This document shows positions 14,676 through 22,441 of a stretch of DNA of 37,574 nt, piece after piece (positions within the stretch are counted from its first letter, which is position 1; each line of letters starts with the position of its first letter). The translations under genes and the position numbers were made by a program. The stretch lies in the NCBI GenBank assembly GCA_938038785.1, contig CALHTB010000065.1:1-37574 (forward strand). Reading direction: 5' to 3'. The DNA is from an uncultured Acidimicrobiales bacterium. GTDB lineage: Bacteria; Actinomycetota; Acidimicrobiia; Acidimicrobiales; SHLQ01. Under the pieces are notes generated by a model that saw nothing but the letters and a program-made list of their open reading frames with translations, was not told where the DNA came from and searched no databases.

Positions 14676-16712
14676 TTAGCTTCGCGCAGGCGCAGGAAAA
14701 CTGCGGCACACCGCGTCGGCGGTTTCGCCGACCTGTTGGGTCTTCACTTCGCGATACACGCTCCGCAAGGAAGCCACCGCTGCCTCTTTGTCATCGCCCG
14801 CATGCTCGAGCGCCGAGCCGACCCGGCGACGAATGATCGTCACCAGTTCGTCTACCGACTTGCGGGTGCTATCAGAGACGTCAGCTGGGTCGTCGACCTG
14901 GCCGAGAACTTCGCTCCAATATGCGGCCGTGTGGGCGTCGGCGCTGCCGAGCAGGCCATCGAGATCCGGAACCACCTCGGCTGCCTTCACCGTCGACATG
15001 GCCTTGCTCTGTTCGTCGGCGAGCACACGCTTCAGACGGCGGGCCATCTCCGAAGAGTCAATCTCGGGCTGATCAACCGGCTTCTTCTGTTTCTTCTTCG
15101 ACTTTTGTGACCCGGCCCTTTTGCTTCCAGACTTCTTCGACGAGGTGCTCTTCTTCGCAGCAGCCTTCTTGGACGACTTCTTCTTTGGCGCTGGCTTCTC
15201 GGCAGCAGATCGAAGGCTGGCAAAGATGTCATCGACATCGCCGTCATCTGCACCGTCATCATCGGCAGTGTTTGTCGACGCTGGTGCTGAATCGGTCGAC
15301 TTCACCGATTCCAGCTTGGTGACCGTGGCTGACTTCTGGCGCGCCTTCTCTTTGGCCTCTACGGCTTGCTTTGAAGGGAGTGCTGGTGATGACTGCACCG
15401 CAGACGGAGTTGTCCGTGCCGATGCCTCGCGACCCTTCGCAGGGTGGCTTGCGGTGTCAACTTCGCTTCGAGCGCGGTCGAGTTGCACAACCGACGCCAG
15501 GTCGGCGTCCCCCGTTCCCTCGTTCGTCTCAGCGTCGTCAGAGGTGGCTTCGTCCGTGGTGGCGGTCTCGTTGGTAGAACTGTCGGGCGATGGCGCGATA
15601 TCGGCAGTTGTGCTGCTGGCCTCATCGGTGTCAGTGTCTGCGCTGACCTCGTCAGTGCCTGCGCTGACCTCGTCAGTGTCTGCGCTGACCTCGTCAGTGC
15701 CTGCAACGGCGTCGTTTGTTTCCGCGCTGACCTCGTCGTGCTGTGCGATCGGCACCTCGTCGGTCTCATCGACCGCACTCCCGTCCGCGACGACCTCGGC
15801 AACTGGCCGTTCTTCTGGTTCCGGTGACGGGGCGCGCTGCACAACGGGAAGTGGGCCCGTGTCCAACAAGCCGGTAAGGCGGGCGGTTTCGATCTCTGCT
15901 TCGAGCTCTTCGATGGTCGTGTCTGACACAGTATGTCCGGCGGTTTCGGCCGCGGCGCGGGCCTCGGACATCGAAATCGAGAGCTCCTCGGAGATCTCAT
16001 CGAGGGCACGACGGACCGTCTCATGGGAGGCAAGCAATCGCTCTCGCCCAGCACGAAGCTGTTCGATCTGACGGCGGGCCGCCGAACGTCGTCGAGCCAG
16101 GTCCTCAAGAATCTGACGGCGCGTTAGTTCGGCTTCGCGAATGATCCGAGCGGCATCGGCATCAGCCGACTCCATTTCGGTACTGACGTTACTTCGCGCT
16201 TGCTCGGCGTTTGCTTCTGCCGATGCGACAATGGCGGCGGCAGCTTCTTCGGCTTCGGTGCGCTTCTTCACAACAACCGCATCAGCGTTTGCCCGGATGC
16301 GCTGTGCTTCGGCGTCAGCTTCGGCCGAACGTCGAGCGAAGGCTTCCTCAGCCGATGCGCGAATGGCGTCAGCCTCTTCCTTCGCCTCGGCCACGCGATC
16401 AGCAGCAGCCGCACGAGCCTCAGACAGCACTCGAACCGCGTCAGCCCCAAGGCGCTCGGTCAGCTCCTCGTCGTTGAGAGGGGCGTGGTCGGCGGGCTCG
16501 GCTGGCGCAGACGAGTCTGCCGCTTCGAGCTGCGCCTGAAGGGCGGCAATCTCGTCGGCGAGGGTGTCTCGCTCGTCGCGCAAACCCGCAACGGTTGCCG
16601 CAGCCTGTTGAAGGTGCTTTTTGACCGCGTCAGGGTCGAGTCCGCGCCGTTTGGTCTCAAACGTCGCGCCTGTGATGTTGTCGGGTGTCAAATACCCATG
16701 TGAGTCACTCAT
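14676..16712 (-). CDS. DivIVA-like coiled-coil protein with acidic repeats and a Lys-rich segment
   Basis: This 678-residue protein has a mosaic build. Residues 1-55 resemble a DivIVA/Wag31 N-terminal lead-in (ATFETKRRGLDPDAVKKHL). Residues about 35-290 are almost continuous Ala/Glu/Arg coiled coil with regular heptads. Residues about 300-420 are acidic and disordered and include a tandem TDEVSAD/TDEVSAG heptad repeat. Residues about 500-560 are Lys/Ser-rich (PKKKSSKKAAAKKSTSSKK). The C-terminal 130 residues form a helical domain starting near MARRLKRVLADEQSK. DivIVA proteins mark curved or polar membrane and recruit wall-growth machinery; that role is inferred. It sits between a membrane protease and UPF0182, and TACCCT 8 nt before ATG 16712 may start a leaderless transcript. 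Confidence 0.75.
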   Translation of the reverse strand: MSDSHGYLTPDNITGATFETKRRGLDPDAVKKHLQQAAATVAGLRDERDTLADEIAALQAQLEAADSSAPAEPADHAPLNDEELTERLGADAVRVLSEARAAAADRVAEAKEEADAIRASAEEAFARRSAEADAEAQRIRANADAVVVKKRTEAEEAAAAIVASAEANAEQARSNVSTEMESADADAARIIREAELTRRQILEDLARRRSAARRQIEQLRAGRERLLASHETVRRALDEISEELSISMSEARAAAETAGHTVSDTTIEELEAEIETARLTGLLDTGPLPVVQRAPSPEPEERPVAEVVADGSAVDETDEVPIAQHDEVSAETNDAVAGTDEVSADTDEVSAGTDEVSADTDTDEASSTTADIAPSPDSSTNETATTDEATSDDAETNEGTGDADLASVVQLDRARSEVDTASHPAKGREASARTTPSAVQSSPALPSKQAVEAKEKARQKSATVTKLESVKSTDSAPASTNTADDDGADDGDVDDIFASLRSAAEKPAPKKKSSKKAAAKKSTSSKKSGSKRAGSQKSKKKQKKPVDQPEIDSSEMARRLKRVLADEQSKAMSTVKAAEVVPDLDGLLGSADAHTAAYWSEVLGQVDDPADVSDSTRKSVDELVTIIRRRVGSALEHAGDDKEAAVASLRSVYREVKTQQVGETADAVCRSFPAPARS
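15634..15704 (-). repeat. 21-bp in-frame tandem repeat in the DivIVA-like gene
   Basis: Three full 21-bp units (15634-15654, 15655-15675, 15676-15696) and a partial fourth differ only at a t/c alternation (gtgtctg or gtgcctg). They encode the acidic heptad TDEVSAD/TDEVSAG. The copies are nearly identical in DNA, which points to recent slippage, and flanking degenerate copies suggest a long history of expansion. Confidence 0.9.
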
Positions 16713-16720
16713 CACCCATA

Positions 16721-16726
16721 AGGGTA
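16721..16726 (-). promoter_or_regulatory. candidate -10 hexamer before the DivIVA-like gene
   Basis: On the minus strand TACCCT matches TANNNT and ends 8 nt before ATG 16712. No Shine-Dalgarno sequence is visible. It would provide a second promoter inside the protease/DivIVA/UPF0182 run. Confidence 0.3.
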
Positions 16727-16783
16727 GGTGCCGCATCCACCGCGATCGGTGACCCGCAGGCGTGGCGTTGCCACCCCTGGTGC

Positions 16784-18160
16784 CTAGAGCTCGTCGGAGG
16801 TCGGCAAGTCGGTGGCGTTACCACCAAACTCGCCAATGATTTCGAGCGCTTCGGCCAAGGTGGCTACTCCTTCGACCCGCAGATCTTCCACCGCTTGGCT
16901 GGCTTCTTCGAAGTTCGCTTCGGGCACGATAAAGACCGCTGCGTCATCGTCCTTGGCGGCGAAGGCCTTTTGATGCACACCGCCGATGGGGCCGACGTTG
17001 CCAAGCCGGTCGATGGTTCCGGTGACCACAATGTCGGCGCCGCCGGTGAGATCGCCCTCGGTCAGCACATCGAGCACGGTAAGGGTGAAGGCCAAGCCAG
17101 CCGACGGGCCACCAATGTCGTCGGTGGTGAAGCTCACATCGATCGGCAGTTGCGCATCACGGAACTGCGTGGCCACATTGGACAGTCCGGCACGGTCGAG
17201 CACCCGCACACCCAACGTCACGTCGACCACTACCGATTCTTCGGCACCGGTCGGGCTATCTCGGAGCACCTCCACCGTGATGACCTCGTCAGCACGTCGC
17301 TGCTGCAGCAACGGCACGAGGTCGTCGAACGACGACACCGGCGATCCGTCCAAGCTGACAATGCGGTCGCCAACTTCGAGGAGGTCAGAAACGGCTCCGC
17401 CTTCGACGATCTGTGCGATGTAGGCACCGCCTCGATCGCCAGCGGGGTCCTCGCCTGCACCAACGCCAAGAAACCCGGAGGTGTCTCTCGTAAGTTCGAC
17501 CTCAACGGTCCTGAGTTCCTCGCCTGGCCGGCCTGCGACCAGTTCGATCGAGGTGTCGATTTGAGTTCCGAGGTAGTTGTACAAGTCGTCGAACTCGGTG
17601 ACGGGGAAGCCGTCGACTGAGGTGATCACATCGTTGCGAGCGAGTTGTCCGTCGAGCGGACCATCGGGCATCACATCGATTACGACCACGCCCGCGGGCT
17701 CGGCAGTTTCGAAACCGAGATGGCCAAGAGCCGCCGCAATCGCCGAGTTCTGCGAGCTCAACATGAGCTGGGCGTTCTCTTCGCGCTGCTCGTCGAAGGT
17801 TCGCCCACGCAGCAGAACGTCCTCGTGGAAGATCTGGTCGCCGTCGCGCAACGAGGACACAACCCACCGAAACGGCGACAAACGACGTTGGGTGACGGTC
17901 ACAAAGCTCACTTCGCCCGGGCTCGTGTAGGAATCTGAACCTTCGACGGCAATGAACTCTTCGGTTTCGAAGGTTCGGCCGGGCTCGAGTGCCAAATAGG
18001 GCAAACGATAGGTAAACGCCAGGACGCCAGCAGCAAGCCCAGCGAGTATCGAGACCGTGATGACGATCGACATCGCGGAGGGCTTGTACTTCTTGCCCTC
18101 GTCGCTGTTCTGTTCAGCGTCGACTATTGTTGACGTTGATTCGCCTGGCTCGGTCACCAC
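16784..18160 (-). CDS. membrane-anchored PDZ/Lon-like (S16) protease with two PDZ domains
   Basis: This 458-residue protein starts at GTG 18160, 6 nt after AGGAGAG. A cytoplasmic tail is followed by one membrane anchor (about 30-50, SIVITVSILAGLAAGVLAF). Two PDZ-type modules come next: about 155-225, centred on VIDVMPDGPLDGQLARNDVI, and about 242-315, centred on AQIVEGGAVSDLLEVGDRIV. The C-terminal Lon S16 domain carries catalytic Ser353 in IGGPSAGL and Lys398 in GGVHQKAFAAK. YlbL/SdrC-type relatives usually show a single PDZ, so the second copy is notable. The dyad is intact, so activity on envelope or secreted substrates is expected. It is the first gene of a likely operon with the DivIVA-like and UPF0182 genes. 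Confidence 0.92.
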   Translation of the reverse strand: MVTEPGESTSTIVDAEQNSDEGKKYKPSAMSIVITVSILAGLAAGVLAFTYRLPYLALEPGRTFETEEFIAVEGSDSYTSPGEVSFVTVTQRRLSPFRWVVSSLRDGDQIFHEDVLLRGRTFDEQREENAQLMLSSQNSAIAAALGHLGFETAEPAGVVVIDVMPDGPLDGQLARNDVITSVDGFPVTEFDDLYNYLGTQIDTSIELVAGRPGEELRTVEVELTRDTSGFLGVGAGEDPAGDRGGAYIAQIVEGGAVSDLLEVGDRIVSLDGSPVSSFDDLVPLLQQRRADEVITVEVLRDSPTGAEESVVVDVTLGVRVLDRAGLSNVATQFRDAQLPIDVSFTTDDIGGPSAGLAFTLTVLDVLTEGDLTGGADIVVTGTIDRLGNVGPIGGVHQKAFAAKDDDAAVFIVPEANFEEASQAVEDLRVEGVATLAEALEIIGEFGGNATDLPTSDEL

Positions 18161-18245
18161 GCAACTCTCCTATGCATAGGTGACTTTGGTCGAGCCCAGC
18201 CAGGGGTCGTCACGTCACGATCCCAGACGAGGACATTCGGTTCAC

Positions 18246-18527
18246 ATGACAAGCATTGCACCACACGAAGAAAACCCACCTTCATCCCGACAACTTCCCG
18301 TCGAGCCGCAACCCAATGAAGGATTGCTAAAGAAGCTTGGTGTCGGCTTCCAGGTCCCTGCACAGGCCGAATACGGAGCAGACGCCTATCCATCGATCCT
18401 TCGCCGACTGACCTCAGCGTTCTCGCTGATCGCTGTCGTCGTATTTGTTGGGATCGCAATCGCTGGGCTAATAGGTGCGTTCATCCTGGTTGGAGCGTTC
18501 CTGCTCGAGCAAGCGATCAGCTCGTAA
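18246..18527 (+). CDS. small single-span membrane protein, 93 residues
   Basis: The ATG at 18246 follows GAGGA by about 12 nt and opens a 93-codon frame. The first 60 residues are polar and Pro-rich, with a short GLLKKLGVGFQVP segment. One long hydrophobic helix (about 63-88, FSLIAVVVFVGIAIAGLIGA) ends near the C-terminus, so the protein is probably anchored with a cytoplasmic N-terminus. No known family is recognised. It is divergent from the PDZ/Lon-like protease, with 85 bp between starts, and convergent with the Ala/Glu-rich gene (14 bp). Its placement beside envelope genes is suggestive only. A GTG start at 18180 would add 22 residues. Confidence 0.55.
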   Translation: MTSIAPHEENPPSSRQLPVEPQPNEGLLKKLGVGFQVPAQAEYGADAYPSILRRLTSAFSLIAVVVFVGIAIAGLIGAFILVGAFLLEQAISS

Positions 18528-18541
18528 CACTCACCGTCGAG

Positions 18542-19108
18542 CTATCGGCCAAACAGGCCGCGACGTGGGGGAACTGCGTCGGACTCGGTTTCAATCGACT
18601 CAACTTCGGGCAATTCCGAGACGGTGGATTCCTCAACTGACTCTGTGCTTTTCATTGCGCCAGTGAACAGGCCGCTACGTGAGTCGGAGTCTTTGGCGTC
18701 TGCGGATTCTTCGACTGCGTCGGCCGTGTCAGCTCCAGCTGCTTGCTCGGCGGCCGCAGCCTTCTTCTCAGCGATCTTTTGTTCGACGATGCTGGGCGCT
18801 GACGGCTCGGCGTCGACGGTCTCGGAGGTCTCAGCGGCTGCTGGTTCTTCTGCTGCCGGAGCGGATTCGGCTACTGGAGCCGCTGCCGATGCGGTCGCCG
18901 CAGCGGCCGTTGATGCAGCTGAAGTGACTTCAACCCGGTAGTACGGCTTGAAGTCGTAGGTGATCTCCTCGGTCTTGAAAATTCGAGGGCGCTCGACTGC
19001 ATCAACGTTGCGCAAGCGCTCGGCTGTCACAACAGCCAGATCGAGATCTGCACATTCCTCAACACCGGACGAGCCATCCTCGCGCTGATACACCACTATG
19101 TACGACAT
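18542..19108 (-). CDS. Ala/Glu-rich protein with a small N-terminal domain and two GLF motifs
   Basis: This 188-residue protein starts at ATG 19108, about 6 nt after GGAG. Residues 1-62 look folded (MSYIVVYQREDGSSGVEECA, then FKTEEITYDFKPYYRVEVTS). The rest is low-complexity Ala/Glu/Ser sequence, probably disordered. The tail carries two short hydrophobic motifs, SGLFTGAM and the extreme C-terminal RRGLFGR, separated by about 30 acidic residues. Such repeated motifs on a flexible arm can act as docking peptides, but no partner is known. No membrane segment or catalytic signature is seen. The composition resembles the DivIVA-like protein's linker, which may reflect a shared cell-pole or envelope setting; this is speculation. 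Confidence 0.65.
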   Translation of the reverse strand: MSYIVVYQREDGSSGVEECADLDLAVVTAERLRNVDAVERPRIFKTEEITYDFKPYYRVEVTSAASTAAAATASAAAPVAESAPAAEEPAAAETSETVDAEPSAPSIVEQKIAEKKAAAAEQAAGADTADAVEESADAKDSDSRSGLFTGAMKSTESVEESTVSELPEVESIETESDAVPPRRGLFGR

Positions 19109-19188
19109 GTCTTGCTCCATGACTGCTTGCGTTCGTCTACCGGTTCTTTCGGCGCGACGCCCCCAGAATTAAGGGAGAACTAGGCCAA

Positions 19189-19764
19189 ATGGACCCCACC
19201 CGTACTGACATCATCCTTGCCGAACAAGCCGGCAATGTCGACGCCCTTCTTCGCTCACTCGAGGCCGAGTCAGCTTCGATCCGGGCATTGGCCTTGGGAT
19301 CGCTCAGCAAAATTGATGCGTTGACGTCGGATCACCGCCACGCCGCACTGTCCGATGGTGATCGCAATGTGCGGGTTCGAGCAGTCGAAGTGTCGATCGA
19401 TGACGTCAGCATTGACCTTGTTTCGCTGCTCGAAGACGACGACGACGTGGTCGTCGAAACCGCAGCGTGGGCACTGGGCGAGCGCGAGTCCGCCAGCCCC
19501 GACGTCATCACCGCACTCGACCGCGTTGGCCGGAACCACGAGGTGTCGATTTGCCGAGAGGCGGCCATTGCGGCACTTGGGGCGATCGGGTCGGTCGATG
19601 GCCTACCAACGATTCTTGCCGGGCTCGACGACCGAGCTCCGGTCCGCAGGCGTGCTGTACTTGCGTTGGCTCCATTCGACAGCCCCGAAGTTCATGCAGC
19701 CCTCGTACGAGCTCTCGACGACCGAGATCGCCAAGTCCGCCAAGCAGCCGAGGATCTGCTGTAA
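19189..19764 (+). CDS. HEAT-repeat protein
   Basis: This 191-residue protein is built almost wholly of HEAT/PBS-lyase-type helical repeats of about 30 residues. Repeated patterns include SIRALALGSLSKIDAL, RNVRVRAVEVSIDD, DVVVETAAWALGE, SICREAAIAALGAIGS and APVRRRAVLALAPF. These form a curved solenoid used for protein-protein binding or, in phycobilin lyases, chromophore attachment. Nothing else in the window suggests phycobilins, so a scaffold role is favoured. GGGAG lies about 11 nt before the ATG. The Ser/Thr kinase begins 87 bp downstream on the same strand, so the protein could be a kinase adaptor or substrate. Confidence 0.85.
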   Translation: MDPTRTDIILAEQAGNVDALLRSLEAESASIRALALGSLSKIDALTSDHRHAALSDGDRNVRVRAVEVSIDDVSIDLVSLLEDDDDVVVETAAWALGERESASPDVITALDRVGRNHEVSICREAAIAALGAIGSVDGLPTILAGLDDRAPVRRRAVLALAPFDSPEVHAALVRALDDRDRQVRQAAEDLL

Positions 19765-19851
19765 CGCAAATCACCCCAACGAACTCGTTCTGCGCGCCAA
19801 ACGTGTAAGACTTAGAAATTCACACCATCGAGCGGCGAAAGGGCACCCGCG

Positions 19852-22410
19852 GTGGCACAACCCACAATCCCTGGGTACTCCATCGAAGATCGTCTCGGAA
19901 GTGGCGGTTTCGCCACGGTGTATCTGGCCACCCATGACGAAACGGGTGACAACGTCGCTATCAAGGTGCTGCACGATCACACCAATAACCCCACTGATCT
20001 GCGCCGGTTTGAACGCGAACAAACCACCATGCTCGCCCTCAACGGGCACCCCAACATCGTGGGCATTCTCGACTCGGGCACCACCGACAACGAACGCCAC
20101 TACTCGGTGCTCGAGTACGTGGGCGGCGGGTCGGTGCGCGATCGCATCAGCGACGGCGGCGCATTGCACTGGGCCAACGTGGTTGAAATCGGCGTGCAGA
20201 TCTGCGCTGCGCTCGACATTGCCCATCGCAGCGGCGTGCTGCATCGCGACGTCAAGCCGGCCAACATTCTGCTCGAAGACAACATCGCGAAGCTCGGCGA
20301 CTTTGGAATTGCCCGCCTTATTGGCCAAAGCCAGGTAACCGCGGCGCAGTCGATCATCGGCACGCTCGCGTACACCCCGCCCGAGGTCTTCCACAACAAA
20401 CCGTTCGACGGGCGCGGCGACATCTACCAACTGGGTGTGTCTCTGTATGAGATGTTGCTCGGCCGAGCACCGTTTACTTCTGCTGCAGCCGACAACAAGG
20501 CAACCATCATTCGCCGCATCCTCGATCACCCCGCTCCCCCGCTGGCACAGTTCGACGTGCCTCAGCCTCTGTCCGATCTCCTCGACGAGGTGTTGGCCAA
20601 GGATCCTGCGGACAGGCCGCAGACGGCCGAGTCATTCGGGCGTCGCCTCAACGAGGTAGAGAGTGCGCTTGGTCGGACGCCCACCTCGATCAGTAAGGAA
20701 ACCCAGCTGATCGCGATGGAGACCCAAACGCTTGGCGAGGCAAACAGCGTCGATCACGCCGACCTGTGGCCGCGCCCCAGCGAAGAGGTCGACCTGGCCG
20801 AGCAAAGCCCTTTTACCCCAGAACCTTCTGGCGAGATCTCGATCGCGCCTGACCCGGAGCCTGCTTCGGCTCAGCCCGTCGACGAACCTGCCACCGTGAG
20901 CGTCGCCCCCGGACCTGTTGTCGATGCGCCACCTGAGGTACCCGAGGTCGTCCCGCCCTTCGACGCCAACATCACCGTGGCCGAACCGCGCCAGTCCAAC
21001 GCCACTACGGTGTTGAAGGGTGGCGCACCGATGTCGCTGGGAACGCCCGGCCCGGCACCAGCACATTTTGATTCAGCACCGCCCAAACGCCGAACTTCAT
21101 CGGTATCGGCGCCACCGGTTCCAAACAAGCCCCGCCGCTGGCCATGGGCGTTGCTCGTGCTTGGGCTCATCGCTGCTGGCGCCGCTGGTGTAGTTGTCGC
21201 CCAGCTCACCAACAACTCTGGCGACAGCGCAACAGTTGAGGTTGGAGACGTCGAGCCTGACGAGGACGACGAGACGCCCGCACGCGTCCCCCAGTTAGTC
21301 CGTCTCGACGACCCGGCGTTTCTGGAACCCGATACCGACCACGGGGTGATCTTCGATGTGGTCAGCAACAACTTCGGGCTAACCATGGTTGGCAGTGCCG
21401 GCGATGGCGAGTCAGCCGGGGCGCAGCGGCCGATGGTGTGGACCCTTGACGACACAGAGATCAAATTGCAGCGCGAGTTTGATCGAGGCGGCCGAATTTG
21501 GTCCATAGGCGTCATTCCAAGCCGGGACTTCCTTGCCGTGGGCGACACCGCTGATGGTGCGGGCCCAACCGATGGCATTGCACTCATTGGAGATCGAGCA
21601 GCGACGCTTTCTTCAGCTGACGATGACTCGTTCACTGGCTCTGAAGCCGATGCGCTCTTCGTCTCGGTGGCTGACCCAACGACATCAGGCTTCCTCGTCG
21701 GCGGGCAGCGGACCTCTAGCGGCGCGGCCATCATGGGGTTGTGGGACGTCGCACGACCAAGCGCAGGCGCCGATCCCGAGTGGACTGCCCGGCCAATCGG
21801 CACCGGCTGGCCCGGTGCGGTCAACGACATCGCCGCCACCGCCGACGTTGCTGTAGCCGTTGGCACCGAAGAAGTCGACGGTCAAGATCTTGGCGTCATC
21901 CTCATCCGGCGAGACGACGGCAACTGGTCAAGCCTGATCAGACCACTACCAGACACGATCTTCCATGGCGTCGCTATCGCCGGCGACCGAATCATCACCG
22001 TCGGCGAAACCGGTGACGACCCAAGCCGACGCACCCCAATCGCAATCGTGTCAAACACCGCCGGTGAACAACCGTGGCTTCACCAGCTTCCCCTTCGTGA
22101 CGAAGCTGGCGTCGATATCGGCATCGCGCGTGATGTCTCCGAGGTTTCCGACGGACGGGTCGTCGTGGTTGGTGACACCGTGAACCCCGATGATGACAAC
22201 GGCCGTATCGGCGCCGTTTGGGAACTACTTCCCAACGACAACTTCCAGAACGATCAGTGGACCACCCGTGCCAGCGCCGACCTACCCAACGATTCGTTCA
22301 CCGAGCTACGAGCCATCGCCGAGCACGCGAACACGGTGTACTTGTTTGGTCGCACTGAAATTGATGGACGCCGGCCAGCTGGAGCATGGACGCTCGACCT
22401 CGACGGCTAA
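19852..22410 (+). CDS. transmembrane Ser/Thr protein kinase (PknB-like) with a large extracellular domain
   Basis: This 852-residue receptor-like kinase starts at GTG. The Hanks kinase domain (about 8-275) is complete: GSGGFATV glycine loop (16-23), VAIK lysine K38, HRDVKPANILL catalytic loop with D133, DFG at 150-152 and TPPEVF for the APE region. A Pro/Ala/Glu-rich juxtamembrane linker (about 290-420) follows, then one membrane span near 427-447 (WPWALLVLGLIAAGAAGVVV). The outer domain of about 400 residues contains repeated beta-rich segments with GD, VVVGDT and FGRTE turns, suggesting a beta-propeller-like sensor rather than the PASTA repeats of PknB. All catalytic residues are present. 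The ligand is unknown. Three tandem 15-bp units overlap its stop codon. Confidence 0.93.
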   Translation: MAQPTIPGYSIEDRLGSGGFATVYLATHDETGDNVAIKVLHDHTNNPTDLRRFEREQTTMLALNGHPNIVGILDSGTTDNERHYSVLEYVGGGSVRDRISDGGALHWANVVEIGVQICAALDIAHRSGVLHRDVKPANILLEDNIAKLGDFGIARLIGQSQVTAAQSIIGTLAYTPPEVFHNKPFDGRGDIYQLGVSLYEMLLGRAPFTSAAADNKATIIRRILDHPAPPLAQFDVPQPLSDLLDEVLAKDPADRPQTAESFGRRLNEVESALGRTPTSISKETQLIAMETQTLGEANSVDHADLWPRPSEEVDLAEQSPFTPEPSGEISIAPDPEPASAQPVDEPATVSVAPGPVVDAPPEVPEVVPPFDANITVAEPRQSNATTVLKGGAPMSLGTPGPAPAHFDSAPPKRRTSSVSAPPVPNKPRRWPWALLVLGLIAAGAAGVVVAQLTNNSGDSATVEVGDVEPDEDDETPARVPQLVRLDDPAFLEPDTDHGVIFDVVSNNFGLTMVGSAGDGESAGAQRPMVWTLDDTEIKLQREFDRGGRIWSIGVIPSRDFLAVGDTADGAGPTDGIALIGDRAATLSSADDDSFTGSEADALFVSVADPTTSGFLVGGQRTSSGAAIMGLWDVARPSAGADPEWTARPIGTGWPGAVNDIAATADVAVAVGTEEVDGQDLGVILIRRDDGNWSSLIRPLPDTIFHGVAIAGDRIITVGETGDDPSRRTPIAIVSNTAGEQPWLHQLPLRDEAGVDIGIARDVSEVSDGRVVVVGDTVNPDDDNGRIGAVWELLPNDNFQNDQWTTRASADLPNDSFTELRAIAEHANTVYLFGRTEIDGRRPAGAWTLDLDG

Positions 22411-22441
22411 AACCTCGACGCCTAAAACCTCGACGCTTACG
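22399..22441. repeat. 15-bp tandem repeat containing successive stop codons
   Basis: Units at 22399-22413, 22414-22428 and 22429-22441 (partial) read cctcgacg(g/c)ctaaaa. The first contains the kinase stop codon and the second repeats it in frame. The partial third carries the stop codon of the convergent gene on the other strand (22437-22439). It looks like slipped-strand duplication of the end of a coding region. Confidence 0.9.

Noticed and set aside
15121-16071. 316-codon Ser/Ala-rich open frame on the plus strand
   Set aside because: It is a complement of the low-complexity DivIVA-like gene; the Ser-rich product mirrors Glu/Ala/Asp codons.
18542-19108. the Ala/Glu-rich gene as a chance open frame
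   Set aside because: Kept as real because it has a proper GGAG site, a plausible folded N-terminus and a convergent neighbour with a 14-bp gap.
19355-20338. 327-codon frame overlapping the HEAT and kinase genes in another phase
   Set aside because: It joins parts of two real genes out of frame and is Ser/Arg/Cys-rich without any motif.
20871-21866. 331-codon minus-strand frame opposite the kinase outer domain
   Set aside because: It is Ser/Thr/Pro-rich mirror translation; the plus-strand kinase frame is continuous through it.
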